DNA from: CAYHYG01 sp964360835 | Lineage (GTDB): Bacteria > Patescibacteriota > Patescibacteriia > UBA1558 > 2-01-FULL-52-15 | Direction: 5' to 3' | NCBI GenBank assembly: GCA_964360835.1 | Contig: CAYHYG010000017.1 | Span: forward strand, 1-21,771 | Length of the DNA stretch: 21,771 nt | Part shown: positions 1-7,922 of the stretch, piece after piece | Layout of the letters: each line of letters begins with the position of its first letter | How positions within the stretch are numbered: the first letter of the stretch is position 1 | Position numbers and translations under genes: made by a program | Notes under the pieces: generated by a model | The model's input: only the letters and a program-made list of their open reading frames with translations | What the model was told of the DNA's origin: nothing | Database searches by the model: none

Positions 1-5
1 TTGTG

Positions 6-644
6 TCAATCGATACTCATACAATGCCAACCAAAATCTTGCAGTTTATCTTTCAATGGATCGAGGGGCATAATTTCTTCCGTTCGACCATCGATCTGTA
101 TATGATTCCGGTCAACAAAAACTATCAAATTCCTTAATTTATATTTAGCTGCAAACATAAAGGCCTCCCAGCATTGACCCTCATTGAGCTCGCCGTCACT
201 CATGACGGTGTAGACATAGTACTGCTTTTGGTCTAGGAGAGCTCCCAAAGCCATCCCAGCCGCTACTGATATTCCTTGGCCCAAAGGACCAGTCGATGTC
301 TCAATAGCCGACAAAAAATCTCTACTCGGATGTCCTTGCAACGGTGAGCCAAACTGACGCAACTTATTGAGCCAGCCTTTGGGAAAATAACCACTATGGG
401 CCATGGCCACATAGCGAATAGGTGTCGTATGCCCAGCCGAAAAAATTAAGCGATCACGCTCTGGCCAATGAGGATCTCGAGGATTATGATTCAGCAAATT
501 AAAATACAAGGCAGCCATTACATCTGCCAGATCCAGCGGGCCCGCGGAATGACCAGATCCAGCTCTGGCCAGCATGCGGATCAAATCCTGCCGCATCTCG
601 TTGGCCTTCTTTTGCAAATCCTTGATCGAATCTAGACGCTTCAT
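6..644 (-). CDS. Transketolase N-terminal half, closed by an in-frame TGA at the window edge
   Basis: This is the thiamine-pyrophosphate-binding half of a split transketolase, which transfers C2 ketol units in the non-oxidative pentose phosphate pathway. Visible family motifs include SGHSAGPLDLADVMAALYF near residue 30, the SAGHTTPIRYVA region, GPLGQG, and the TPP/Mg motif SDGELNEG followed by VFVDRN. The start ATG overlaps the upstream rpiB-rpe stop (ATGA, 641-644), so the two are translationally coupled. The frame ends after 212 residues with TGA at 6-8, whereas split N-terminal subunits usually run to about 270. The TGA falls where the family has Gly in an Asp-Gly-His motif, and the next bases in frame (CAC, AA) would continue as His and Asn/Lys. 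This looks like a GGA-to-TGA nonsense change or sequence error rather than a natural end. The remainder lies outside the window. Confidence 0.9.
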   Translation of the reverse strand: MKRLDSIKDLQKKANEMRQDLIRMLARAGSGHSAGPLDLADVMAALYFNLLNHNPRDPHWPERDRLIFSAGHTTPIRYVAMAHSGYFPKGWLNKLRQFGSPLQGHPSRDFLSAIETSTGPLGQGISVAAGMALGALLDQKQYYVYTVMSDGELNEGQCWEAFMFAAKYKLRNLIVFVDRNHIQIDGRTEEIMPLDPLKDKLQDFGWHCMSID

Positions 645-1729
645 ATACTTTGACGCAGGGCGTTTAAGGCTTTTTGCCAGTTTTTACTTTCCGTCAGATA
701 ACTGCCAACTACCAAAGCATTGGCACCAGCTCCTAATACTTTCTTCGCCGTCTGCGGATTCATACTACCATCAATGACAATGGGAATGCTTTTATTCCAA
801 GTACGTAACTTCCGTACTCGGGCGACAGTCGAGGTCAGATATTTGCCTCGATTAAATCCCGGCTCTACAGCCATGATCAAAATCGCATCTACAGCAGACA
901 GCCACGGCTTCAGACGTGACAATGGTGTTTGTGGATTGATGGCCAGACCCACTCTGACCTTTGACTGTCGTAATAATCTAATAAACGATTTAATGTTGGC
1001 TCCTGATTCCACATGAAAGAAAACCCGATAAATCTTCCTAGTGATGGTAATCTTGCGCCAATAAGCTTGGGGATCATTAATCATTAAATGTAAATCATAG
1101 CCAACATCAGTAGAAACTTTACGAATTTCTCGCCAATCAGCAAAGGTACTGTTGGGCACTAAGGTGCCGTCAGCAATATCAAGCTGAGCTAAGGGAAATA
1201 ACTTTTCAATTTTCTTTAATCGCTGTTTGAACTGAGCAAATGTCTTGACCAAAATAGAAGGGATAATTTCCAGTGGTTGATACTGCTCCGTCTCTAAATC
1301 TCTGATCTGCTGTAAACGTCGTTGATGTCTGGTGGCACGTGAGAACGAAGTGTGAAGCCAGCGGTCAATAATAGCTAAGCCTTGCTCCGTCGTCAGCACT
1401 CTACCTGCTAGACAGAGAACATTACTGTCGTCATCCTGGCGCGAGGTAGTCGCACCATAGACGCTATAACCCACTGCCGCACGCACACCCCTGACTTTAT
1501 TAGCGGCGATGCATACTCCCTGGGCATTGCCGCAAAATAATAAACCTCTGTCATTTTTACTTTTACTAACCATCTTACTCACGCGCACGGCGAAAAGTGG
1601 ATAATCATCTCCTGGTTGCGGTGCTGCCGTTGAAACGTCCACCACACGAGTGTGATGTTTTTGTAACCAATCTTTAACTTCTTCTTTCAAACGATAGCCA
1701 GCATGATCGCTGCCAATATATACTGTCAT
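641..1729 (-). CDS. Fused ribose-5-phosphate isomerase B / ribulose-phosphate 3-epimerase
   Basis: This is a two-domain protein of 362 aa. Residues 1-147 are RpiB (SDHAG at 7-11, catalytic-type Cys66 in FCGNAQGVCIAANK). Residues 153-362 are Rpe-like (IIPSIL, LDIADGTLVPN, DLHLMINDP, IMAVEPGFNRGKY, VIDGSM, GANALVVGSYL). Together they would interconvert ribose-5-P, ribulose-5-P and xylulose-5-P, feeding the transketolase encoded directly downstream with a 4-bp overlap. Each domain lacks a usual catalytic histidine. The RpiB REHNDAN segment is RQDDDSN (His99 to Asp). The Rpe metal-ligand HxDxMDG is QLDIADG (His to Gln at 182), although Asp184, His214 and Asp320 are kept. I prefer the ATG at 1727-1729, which gives the normal RpiB N-terminus; a TTG at 1733-1735 in the same frame is possible. 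Fold assignment is firm; exact substrates are less certain. Confidence 0.9.
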   Translation of the reverse strand: MTVYIGSDHAGYRLKEEVKDWLQKHHTRVVDVSTAAPQPGDDYPLFAVRVSKMVSKSKNDRGLLFCGNAQGVCIAANKVRGVRAAVGYSVYGATTSRQDDDSNVLCLAGRVLTTEQGLAIIDRWLHTSFSRATRHQRRLQQIRDLETEQYQPLEIIPSILVKTFAQFKQRLKKIEKLFPLAQLDIADGTLVPNSTFADWREIRKVSTDVGYDLHLMINDPQAYWRKITITRKIYRVFFHVESGANIKSFIRLLRQSKVRVGLAINPQTPLSRLKPWLSAVDAILIMAVEPGFNRGKYLTSTVARVRKLRTWNKSIPIVIDGSMNPQTAKKVLGAGANALVVGSYLTESKNWQKALNALRQSI

Positions 1730-1731
1730 AC

Positions 1732-2694
1732 TCAATATGATTGTGGTTTAATTTCAGCAAAGTGTCGCTCATTGAGAAAACGTGAAACTCCCAACGCCCC
1801 CTTAGCCCCCTCACCAGCCGCAATAATAACTTGCTTTTCTGTAATATTGGTCACATCACCGGCAGCAAAGATCCCTGGTAACGACGACATATTATGCTCG
1901 TCAATCACGATTTCGTGCCATTTATTCAGAGACACCTCAGATGGTAAATAAGCCACTGATGGTTCAGAGCCAATCTCTATGAATATTCCTTGGACCTCTA
2001 GACGTGTTTGTTTCTTGGTCTCATTGTCCTCGATGACCATTTCTTTGACAAACTTTTCCCCTATTATCTCTACTGTTCGACTATTATGGTAAACCTCAAC
2101 TTTGGACGAACTGGAAACTTTTTCGATCATGACTTTATCAGCTGTCTCAGTATAATGAGGTGTCAAATTTATCAGATAAATCTTGGTGGCAATCTTGTCT
2201 AGCTGCAAAGCAGCATCAAGAGCCGAATTGCCTCCACCAATCACTGCTACTGCTTTATTTTTAAATAGTGGAGCATCACAGGTGGCACAATAAATCACCC
2301 CTTTGCCTAGGAACTCTTGCTCTCCTGGCACATTGAGTCGACGTGGAATCTTACCTGAGGCGACCAAAATTGTCTTAGTGTGAAAACTACCGACATTTGT
2401 AGTGATCATGAAGTTTGGCGCCTGACCAGTGATACCTTTGACCTCTACGCCTTCTTTGATAGCTACATTAAAATCACGAATATGGCTGGCGAACTTGGCG
2501 GCTAGTTCGGGTCCGGACAATAAATAAAAGCCTAGGTAGTTTTCTACGTCAGATGACCAAGCCGCTTGGCCACCAATGTCTTTGGAAAGCAACAAAATCT
2601 TCAATTGCCGACGTGCTAGATAGATACCGGCGGACATACCAGCCGGTCCGGCACCGATAATAATACAATCGTATTGCTCTGCGCCAGAAATCAT
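1732..2694 (-). CDS. AhpF/TrxB-family FAD-dependent disulfide reductase
   Basis: A 320-aa flavoprotein that passes electrons from a nicotinamide cofactor through FAD to a redox-active CxxC and then to a small thiol protein. Motifs: FAD-binding GAGPAG (14-19), redox CATC (136-139), nucleotide-binding GGGNSA (153-158), and the second FAD motif AAGD (277-280). The NADPH-binding HRRxxxRA motif of true thioredoxin reductase is absent; the matching segment reads INLTPHYTETAD. The C-terminus has KQVIIAAGEGAKGAL, as in AhpF-type reductases, so NADH is the likelier cofactor (inference). The N-terminal thioredoxin-fold part of full AhpF is missing, and the glutaredoxin-like gene 2 bp upstream probably supplies it in trans. 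The TGA stop lies 2 bp before the rpiB-rpe ATG. Confidence 0.9.
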   Translation of the reverse strand: MISGAEQYDCIIIGAGPAGMSAGIYLARRQLKILLLSKDIGGQAAWSSDVENYLGFYLLSGPELAAKFASHIRDFNVAIKEGVEVKGITGQAPNFMITTNVGSFHTKTILVASGKIPRRLNVPGEQEFLGKGVIYCATCDAPLFKNKAVAVIGGGNSALDAALQLDKIATKIYLINLTPHYTETADKVMIEKVSSSSKVEVYHNSRTVEIIGEKFVKEMVIEDNETKKQTRLEVQGIFIEIGSEPSVAYLPSEVSLNKWHEIVIDEHNMSSLPGIFAAGDVTNITEKQVIIAAGEGAKGALGVSRFLNERHFAEIKPQSY

Positions 2695-2696
2695 CT

Positions 2697-2948
2697 CTAT
2701 GAAGTTACTCCCAACAATGTAGCCAATCGATTTCGATCAAAACCAACCATAACTTCTTCAGAGCTATCATTTTTGACCACCAGTACAGGTACAGCTAGTT
2801 GACCTGATTTGGCAATCATAGCCTCTTGCGCTTTGATATCCGTCGTGACATCCACTTCTGCAAAAGAAATGTTGTTGTCGCCCATAAATTGTTTGGCCAT
2901 TTTACAATAAGGACAACTGGCTGTCGTATAGATTGTGACTTTAATCAT
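2697..2948 (-). CDS. Glutaredoxin-like protein (YruB/NrdH type), CPYC active site
   Basis: A single 83-aa thioredoxin-fold domain with the dithiol active site CPYC at residues 13-16, the cis-Pro segment QLAVPVLVV, and a C-terminal VGFDRNRLATLLG typical of the YruB-like glutaredoxin family. It should be a small electron carrier reduced by the adjacent flavoprotein. Possible clients are a peroxiredoxin or other thiol enzymes; the class II ribonucleotide reductase at 11.6-15.3 kb also needs a dithiol reductant, so a link is plausible but unproven. It is the first gene of a minus-strand operon with trxB-like, rpiB-rpe and transketolase genes. A -10 box lies about 26 bp upstream. Confidence 0.88.
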   Translation of the reverse strand: MIKVTIYTTASCPYCKMAKQFMGDNNISFAEVDVTTDIKAQEAMIAKSGQLAVPVLVVKNDSSEEVMVGFDRNRLATLLGVTS

Positions 2949-2973
2949 GATAAAAGTTAATAATTCGACTTTA

Positions 2974-2979
2974 AGTATA
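2974..2979 (-). promoter_or_regulatory. Extended -10 box for the glutaredoxin-flavoprotein-PPP operon
   Basis: On the minus strand the sequence reads TG-T-TATACT, an extended -10, about 26 bp before the glutaredoxin-like ATG. No good -35 is visible. An A-run at 2980-2986 just upstream (U-rich on the minus strand, after GTGGGC) may mark the end of the preceding operon's transcript, but I find no convincing stem for a terminator there. Confidence 0.4.
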
Positions 2980-3019
2980 ACAAAAAAAGCCCACTCTCAC
3001 TACATTAGGATCAAACTCT

Positions 3020-4792
3020 CTATGAAGGAAAAAATCGAGACCGTCGCGATTTACCTTGTTGTTGCCAAACCCAATAACCAAAAGCTAACGAGCTAAACCC
3101 TAGTGCAAATCGTCCGACAAGAGACCAGGGAGCGACAACCAAGCTAACGCCGGCTACTTGTGGTTGATAATTGAGGTACTCTTCGGTTGAGACAAGAGTC
3201 CCAGAACGAACAAAATGTTGCTGTGCCTGTCCGTAGACTATAGTCATGTCATCTGTCAGCCACAGAGGGGAAACTTCATACAAGCCATCTACCAGCTGCT
3301 GAGACCAGAAGTATTCCCAGCTTCCTTGACCGTCAGCTTGAGCTGTAAGTAAAAAGGCCATATCAGCCGACTGGACTAGAAGTCCGACCTGAGCCAAGGG
3401 TTCTGACTGACCGTTGAAAGTAATCCCTTGCTGATTGGGAAAAATCTTGGCCTGAGACAAAGTAACCACAGATTTTTCACCACTGTCCGACTGACGCAGC
3501 GACAACAATGGTTGTGACAAAAGTAGCTTATCCCACTTACCCACCGTCATGGCAGCAGATGAGGTGGCTACTGGTGAATAATTATTGGCTACTTCATGAC
3601 CGTCTGAATATGAATCATGGTCTGTGTCAGCTACCAGAGTATCACTGCCATAGCGTATTTCGGCATCATCTACCAGACCATCATTATCCTGATCAGGACT
3701 CAAGACAAAAGCGGGTAAAACTTTGACTTGCCCATCTGCCAAGATAGCTGCAGCTGATTGGATACCATATATTCGATAATTATCACTCTGTTCATTGGGA
3801 CTAAATGGCCAGGACCAACCAAGCGCTTGCTGACCATACCAGTCCTCTAACTCTGTATCAGAGACAGAACTATGAGTAAAAAACTTTTGTACTTCTACTA
3901 TTTTCTGCCTACGCGCCAATAGTCCTAGACGCTCTTCCAAAATTTGCCGGCAGAGTTGACCACCTGTCTGACCGCAATCTGTTTTGTCTACCAGCGCAGA
4001 CTGCAACACCTGGCTGCATGATGACGGTTGTCCTTGCTCATCGGTGCAAACTGCTGGTATATAGAGCGAGCGTAAATAATAATCACACTCATCCATACTC
4101 TTTACTTGAGTATCTCTACATTCTTTGGGCATGAAGTTTTGCTCCAGGACCGAACACTGTTCGACATCTACTAGGTGTTGCGACTGACACCAGAGAGAAA
4201 CTGGTGCTACGGACCCAGTCGGCAACTCTGCTACAACTTCTGTACTACTAGCCAGCAATGCCTGCCATAGTGAATCCAGAGCTGGCGCGGCTGAGACAGT
4301 ATCTGACGATGAAGCAGTTGCTGCTGAACTGCTAGCAATTAGCCTTGAGGGTAACGGCGCAACAGGAACCGTCAAGGTATTGGCTGGCTTCTTTTGACTT
4401 GTAGCCTGACGGGGAATAACCTCCCGACTAAAGCCAGCATGCCAAATAATCGGTGACAAATTCTGATCCATAATTCCCAGACGGAAAAAATAAGTACCTT
4501 TGATTAAAGCCGTCGAGGACAGACTGCCTTGCCAGCGATAACCTCCGTCAGATGAATGCAACGGAATCTGTTTTAACAATATATTGTCTATGCTGTAGAC
4601 AAAAACAATTAGCTGATCAGTTAGCTGCTCCTGACTCTCCGCCACAAAGCCTATATCTCCATATAATATCTCTGGTTGATCCGACTCAATGATAAAATCG
4701 ATCTCCATTCGATTATCGAAAGGAACAATAGTCTGTGCTGATACCGCTATAGTCCAAAAACACACGATTAATAAGAAAAAAATATACTTCAT
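3020..4792 (-). CDS. Secreted, C-terminally anchored protein with thrombospondin-3-like Ca-binding repeats
   Basis: I do not recognise a named family for this 590-aa protein. Residues 1-19 form a signal peptide with a VSA-Q cleavage site. A Ser/Ala/Pro-rich low-complexity linker spans about 130-200. A cysteine-rich part (about 10 Cys) runs from 200 to 285. Two calcium-loop motifs of the thrombospondin type 3 kind follow: DQDNDGLVDDAEI at 367-379 and DTDHDSYSDGHEV at 389-401. A hydrophobic segment at about 548-576 and a basic tail (KSRRSR) look like a membrane anchor with a cytoplasmic end. It is therefore probably a cell-surface protein with a calcium-stiffened stalk. It starts 2 bp after the 95-aa gene and appears to be the last gene of the OFOR operon, an odd partner for a cytoplasmic enzyme. 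Confidence 0.8.
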   Translation of the reverse strand: MKYIFFLLIVCFWTIAVSAQTIVPFDNRMEIDFIIESDQPEILYGDIGFVAESQEQLTDQLIVFVYSIDNILLKQIPLHSSDGGYRWQGSLSSTALIKGTYFFRLGIMDQNLSPIIWHAGFSREVIPRQATSQKKPANTLTVPVAPLPSRLIASSSAATASSSDTVSAAPALDSLWQALLASSTEVVAELPTGSVAPVSLWCQSQHLVDVEQCSVLEQNFMPKECRDTQVKSMDECDYYLRSLYIPAVCTDEQGQPSSCSQVLQSALVDKTDCGQTGGQLCRQILEERLGLLARRQKIVEVQKFFTHSSVSDTELEDWYGQQALGWSWPFSPNEQSDNYRIYGIQSAAAILADGQVKVLPAFVLSPDQDNDGLVDDAEIRYGSDTLVADTDHDSYSDGHEVANNYSPVATSSAAMTVGKWDKLLLSQPLLSLRQSDSGEKSVVTLSQAKIFPNQQGITFNGQSEPLAQVGLLVQSADMAFLLTAQADGQGSWEYFWSQQLVDGLYEVSPLWLTDDMTIVYGQAQQHFVRSGTLVSTEEYLNYQPQVAGVSLVVAPWSLVGRFALGFSSLAFGYWVWQQQGKSRRSRFFPS

Positions 4793-4794
4793 AA

Positions 4795-5082
4795 CTAAGC
4801 GGTTTCTGTTCCTAATTGCATTGATGATACTGGTGCTACATTGTCATCGATAAATTCAATCTCTCGACCAGCTAAACTTTGCAACCAGATCATAGTTCCA
4901 GAGGTTGAAATAGTGATAACGGTCATCTCGCCCTGCTTCTCAACTAGATTGATAACGATGCGCTCATGGTCCACCAGAGTATGCATTCCTTCACGCAGAT
5001 CGCCACTAACCTGGCGACCCTGTAGCTGTATCATACCGTGCTCATCAGCCACATTACCGAAATAGAATAAAGCAGCAGCCAT
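4795..5082 (-). CDS. Conserved-looking small protein in the OFOR operon, function unknown
   Basis: This 95-aa product is not one I recognise. It has no signal peptide or membrane segment. It looks rich in beta strand: alternating hydrophobic stretches such as MTVITISTSGTMIWLQSLAG and RIVINLVEK, with an acidic C-terminus and no cysteines, so it is not a ferredoxin-type delta subunit. The ATG sits 1 bp after the OFOR beta stop and its own TAG is 2 bp before the ATG of the 590-aa secreted protein, so co-translation is likely. It could be an accessory factor for the oxidoreductase or belong with the surface protein; the sequence does not decide. Confidence 0.7.
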   Translation of the reverse strand: MAAALFYFGNVADEHGMIQLQGRQVSGDLREGMHTLVDHERIVINLVEKQGEMTVITISTSGTMIWLQSLAGREIEFIDDNVAPVSSMQLGTETA

Positions 5083-5083
5083 A

Positions 5084-5938
5084 TTAGAAAAATTTCTTTA
5101 AAAAGGGTGTCAGGTCGCGTGACTTCATCTCAATCTGTACCATCATACGACGTTGCGACGCACTCAGTTGACTGTCAGTATCTGGCTTGATCTCTCGATA
5201 GAAGCGACCAACAGGAATACGATCTCCCCATTCTTGAGCTTTCTGCCAGGCTAGAGAGCGATTACTATCATCATGATTTTCAGCTTGTAAGGAGTATAAT
5301 CTTTGCTGAAAAAATTGGTAGGTGTTGACCCTGTTGAAAGTAACGCAAGGTTGAAAAATATCCATATAAGAAAACCCTTTGTATTGAATCGCCTCTGTGA
5401 TTAAATTGGTTAATTGCTCCAGATCTCCAGAGAAACCTCGAGCCACATAACCACAGCCGACAGATAAAGCTAAGGCGATGGGATTTAACGGATCATCGGT
5501 GACGCCATAAGGGTTGGAGCGAGACTTGATTCCAGCTGGCGATGTCGGCGAGTTCTGGCCGGTGGTCAACCCATAAATCTGATTATCGTGAACTAAGTAC
5601 GTGACATCAACATTGCCTCTCATAGCATGTATAAAATGATTCAATCCTTCACCGTACCCATCGCCATCGCCACCGGTGACAATAACTTTCAAATTTTTGT
5701 TGGCCAACTTGGCGCCGATAGCAGTCGGCACCGCTCTCCCGTGTAGAGAATGCCAGCCGTAGGACCGTATCGTGCTCGACATATTACCAGAACAGCCAAT
5801 GCCATAGACGATCAAAACATTATGAGGAGCTATACCCTGACGTTCGAGTGACTGCTTGAGACTGGACCAAATAGCAAAATTGCCACAACCAGGACACCAG
5901 GTCGGAAGCTTCGTTGAATTGTATTGATCTTTTTTCAT
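5084..5938 (-). CDS. 2-oxoacid:ferredoxin oxidoreductase, beta subunit
   Basis: The 284-aa TPP-binding subunit of a 2-oxoacid:ferredoxin oxidoreductase, which oxidatively decarboxylates a 2-oxoacid to an acyl-CoA and reduces ferredoxin. The proximal 4Fe-4S cluster ligands are visible: Cys15 and Cys18 in WCPGCGN, Cys49 in GIGCSGN and Cys198 in FQPCVTFN. The TPP/Mg motif is GDGD at 90-93 with Asn119 and IYGLTTGQNSPTSP. This set of four Cys and the two-gene organisation match the KorB/ForB-like type. Substrate (pyruvate, 2-oxoglutarate or other) cannot be told from sequence alone. It follows the gamma-alpha gene by 1 bp. Confidence 0.93.
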   Translation of the reverse strand: MKKDQYNSTKLPTWCPGCGNFAIWSSLKQSLERQGIAPHNVLIVYGIGCSGNMSSTIRSYGWHSLHGRAVPTAIGAKLANKNLKVIVTGGDGDGYGEGLNHFIHAMRGNVDVTYLVHDNQIYGLTTGQNSPTSPAGIKSRSNPYGVTDDPLNPIALALSVGCGYVARGFSGDLEQLTNLITEAIQYKGFSYMDIFQPCVTFNRVNTYQFFQQRLYSLQAENHDDSNRSLAWQKAQEWGDRIPVGRFYREIKPDTDSQLSASQRRMMVQIEMKSRDLTPFLKKFF

Positions 5939-5939
5939 C

Positions 5940-7682
5940 TTACCAATGGTTTAAGCGTTCGCGGATTTCCTCCGGGAAGAGTGGACGGCCATCGTATTTG
6001 AGAAAACGATGATCCATGACCACTCCCGTTTCCTGACGAATCAATTTACCGAGCTGTCCGGTACTATTACCTTCCATCAGATAGAATGACTTGCTACGGG
6101 CAGTGGCTCGTTTGAAAGCTTCATGCGGAAATGGCCAGATAATATTGAAATGCACGAAATTAAATTCATCAGGTTTCCTCATTGTACGCATGGCGTCGAG
6201 CACAGGACCTTTGGTCGAGCCCCAACCGATAATTGTCTTGCGGGCGCGGGGATTGCCATAGACTGAGACTGTATCAAGCTCTCTGGCGGCTGTAGCTAGC
6301 TTACGCGCTCGTTTGTCTACCTGCTCAATACGATTCTGGCTATCTTCATTGGCCAGACCATACTGATCATGCTCATCGCTATTGGCCAAAAATATTCCCC
6401 CTAGCGTACCTGGTAGTGTACGCGGTGAGACACCATCAGCTGTCAGACGGTAGCGACGGAAATCTTTCTGGCGACGGAGAGACGCAGCAGTCAAAATTTT
6501 GCCACGGTTGATCTTCACTTTTTTACTATCAAAAACCTGTGTACTGCGATAACTCTCGGCCAGATATTTATCTGACAAAATAATCACTGGCATCTGATAC
6601 TGGTCTGCTAGATTGAAGGCCAGAACTGTCTGCCGGAAACATTCTTCTGTATCACCGGGCGCCAGAATGATACGCTCAAAATCATCCTGCGCAGCATGCA
6701 TGACAAAATGTAAGTCACCTTGGCCTGTCCAGGTCGGTAGTCCTGTGGCTGGACCTGGTCGTTGCGCTTCCAAGATGACCAAAGGAGTTTCTGTGATGCC
6801 AGCCAAACCTAAAGCTTCTACCATCAGAGAAAATCCACCTCCGGCTGTGCCGCACATGGCCCGCGCTCCTGCATGGGAAGCTCCCAGAGCCATATTAATG
6901 ACACTGATCTCATCCTCCGCGTGACGAACTATCATACCTGCTTGTGGCGCCACCTCAGCCAAGTAATGTAGTAGGCTGGATGACGGCGTCATGGGATAGG
7001 CAGCATAGAAATTACAGCCTGCAGCCAAGGCGCCTAGACCGATAGCCTCATTACCAGAGATAACCAGACGTTTATCTTGTTTATTTCTTTTTTCCAAATG
7101 ACTAAGATCAATCTTATATTCTTCTTCTTTGTATTGATCGCGAATATAGTCATAGCCCTGACGTGCTGCCTGAATGTTGATGGGGATCAACTTTTCTTTA
7201 TGAGCAAAAACCTGACGAATCATTGACTCCAAATCTTTCCACGACAACTTCATCAGCGCTACTGTAGCGCCGAGAGAAATGGTGTTACGCATTAACGGTA
7301 AAGCATCAATTTTCTTGTAAATCTCTGTCCAGGGAACATGATAATAGCTCACATTTCGATCTGCTAGCTTGCTTTTCGGTATCTTGACGACAGTTGCATC
7401 ATAGATGATAGCCGAGCCGTGATTCAATTCGGCCCAATGAGTATCGATAGTTTCTTGATTCAAGGCTATCAGCAGATCCACCTGATGCTCGATACCATAG
7501 ACCGGCTGGTCCGAGACCGTTACCTGATAGGTATTGTGACCACCTCGGATCAAAGAAGGATAATCGGAATTGTCAAAAACTTCGAGTCCAGCTCTGGTGC
7601 AGATCTTGCTGAACATCAAGCCAACACTTTTGATACCAAAGCCAGCCTCGCCACCAATTTTCCATGTATATTTTTTCTGCAT
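5940..7682 (-). CDS. 2-oxoacid:ferredoxin oxidoreductase, fused gamma-alpha subunit
   Basis: A 580-aa fusion. Residues 1-190 are the gamma (catalytic) domain, with GGEAGFGIKSVG at the N-terminus, YPSLIRGGHN and LIALNQETI. Residues 205-580 are the alpha domain, with SGNEAIGLGALAAG, YPMTPSSS at 230-236, HAEDEISVINMALGAS, GTAGGGFSLM and QRPGPATGLPTWTGQGDL. It pairs with the beta subunit immediately downstream. No 2x4Fe-4S delta subunit is seen nearby, as in the two-subunit OFORs. An extended -10 lies 9 bp upstream of the ATG, so the message should have almost no leader. The enzyme would supply reduced ferredoxin and acyl-CoA in a fermentative cell. Confidence 0.93.
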   Translation of the reverse strand: MQKKYTWKIGGEAGFGIKSVGLMFSKICTRAGLEVFDNSDYPSLIRGGHNTYQVTVSDQPVYGIEHQVDLLIALNQETIDTHWAELNHGSAIIYDATVVKIPKSKLADRNVSYYHVPWTEIYKKIDALPLMRNTISLGATVALMKLSWKDLESMIRQVFAHKEKLIPINIQAARQGYDYIRDQYKEEEYKIDLSHLEKRNKQDKRLVISGNEAIGLGALAAGCNFYAAYPMTPSSSLLHYLAEVAPQAGMIVRHAEDEISVINMALGASHAGARAMCGTAGGGFSLMVEALGLAGITETPLVILEAQRPGPATGLPTWTGQGDLHFVMHAAQDDFERIILAPGDTEECFRQTVLAFNLADQYQMPVIILSDKYLAESYRSTQVFDSKKVKINRGKILTAASLRRQKDFRRYRLTADGVSPRTLPGTLGGIFLANSDEHDQYGLANEDSQNRIEQVDKRARKLATAARELDTVSVYGNPRARKTIIGWGSTKGPVLDAMRTMRKPDEFNFVHFNIIWPFPHEAFKRATARSKSFYLMEGNSTGQLGKLIRQETGVVMDHRFLKYDGRPLFPEEIRERLNHW

Positions 7683-7691
7683 TAGGAATTA

Positions 7692-7700
7692 ATTATAACA
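7692..7700 (-). promoter_or_regulatory. Extended -10 promoter of the OFOR operon
   Basis: The minus strand reads TG-T-TATAAT with the hexamer (7692-7697) ending 9 bp before the ATG at 7682. The predicted start of transcription leaves only 2-3 nt of leader and there is no Shine-Dalgarno. No clear -35 is present, which is common with an extended -10. Confidence 0.6.
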
Positions 7701-7714
7701 TGATTGCTAGTAAA

Positions 7715-7762
7715 TCGTAATTAGTGATTCGTAATACTTAATACGTAATTCGTAATAAGTAA
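7715..7762. repeat. AT-rich repeat, left flank of GC-rich island
   Basis: A low-complexity tract built from variants of 'TTCGTAATTAGTGA' and 'ACGTAATTCGTAATAAG'. A related tract in inverted orientation lies at 8799-8843, so the two bracket the GC-rich 259-aa gene and its terminator. A short piece of the same type (ACCAATTACTAATTACC) occurs at 16213-16229 upstream of pilT. Confidence 0.5.
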
Positions 7763-7810
7763 ATAGGGATGGATCATGACCTGCTCAGCGCAATACGCAA
7801 ATACATTTAC

Positions 7811-7842
7811 AAAAAAAGCGGCCCCGCGATTATCGCGGGGCC
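7811..7842 (-). terminator. Rho-independent terminator of the 259-aa gene
   Basis: A perfect 10-bp stem, GGCCCCGCGA / TCGCGGGGCC with a 3-nt loop (7820-7842), is followed on the minus strand by GC and seven U (7811-7817). It lies about 80 bp beyond the stop of the minus-strand 259-aa gene. Read on the plus strand it has no U-run, so it serves the minus strand. Confidence 0.85.
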
Positions 7843-7922
7843 GGTGTTGAGCCGAGGCTCGTAAAATTTTTGTGATCAGAGAGCGAGGTGCTCGCCGGTC
7901 ATGAAATCAGGTCGTCAGGAGA

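Noticed and set aside
2949..3019. Terminator after the 590-aa gene
   Set aside because: There is a U-run on the minus strand after GTGGGC, but I could not find a stem of convincing length before it.
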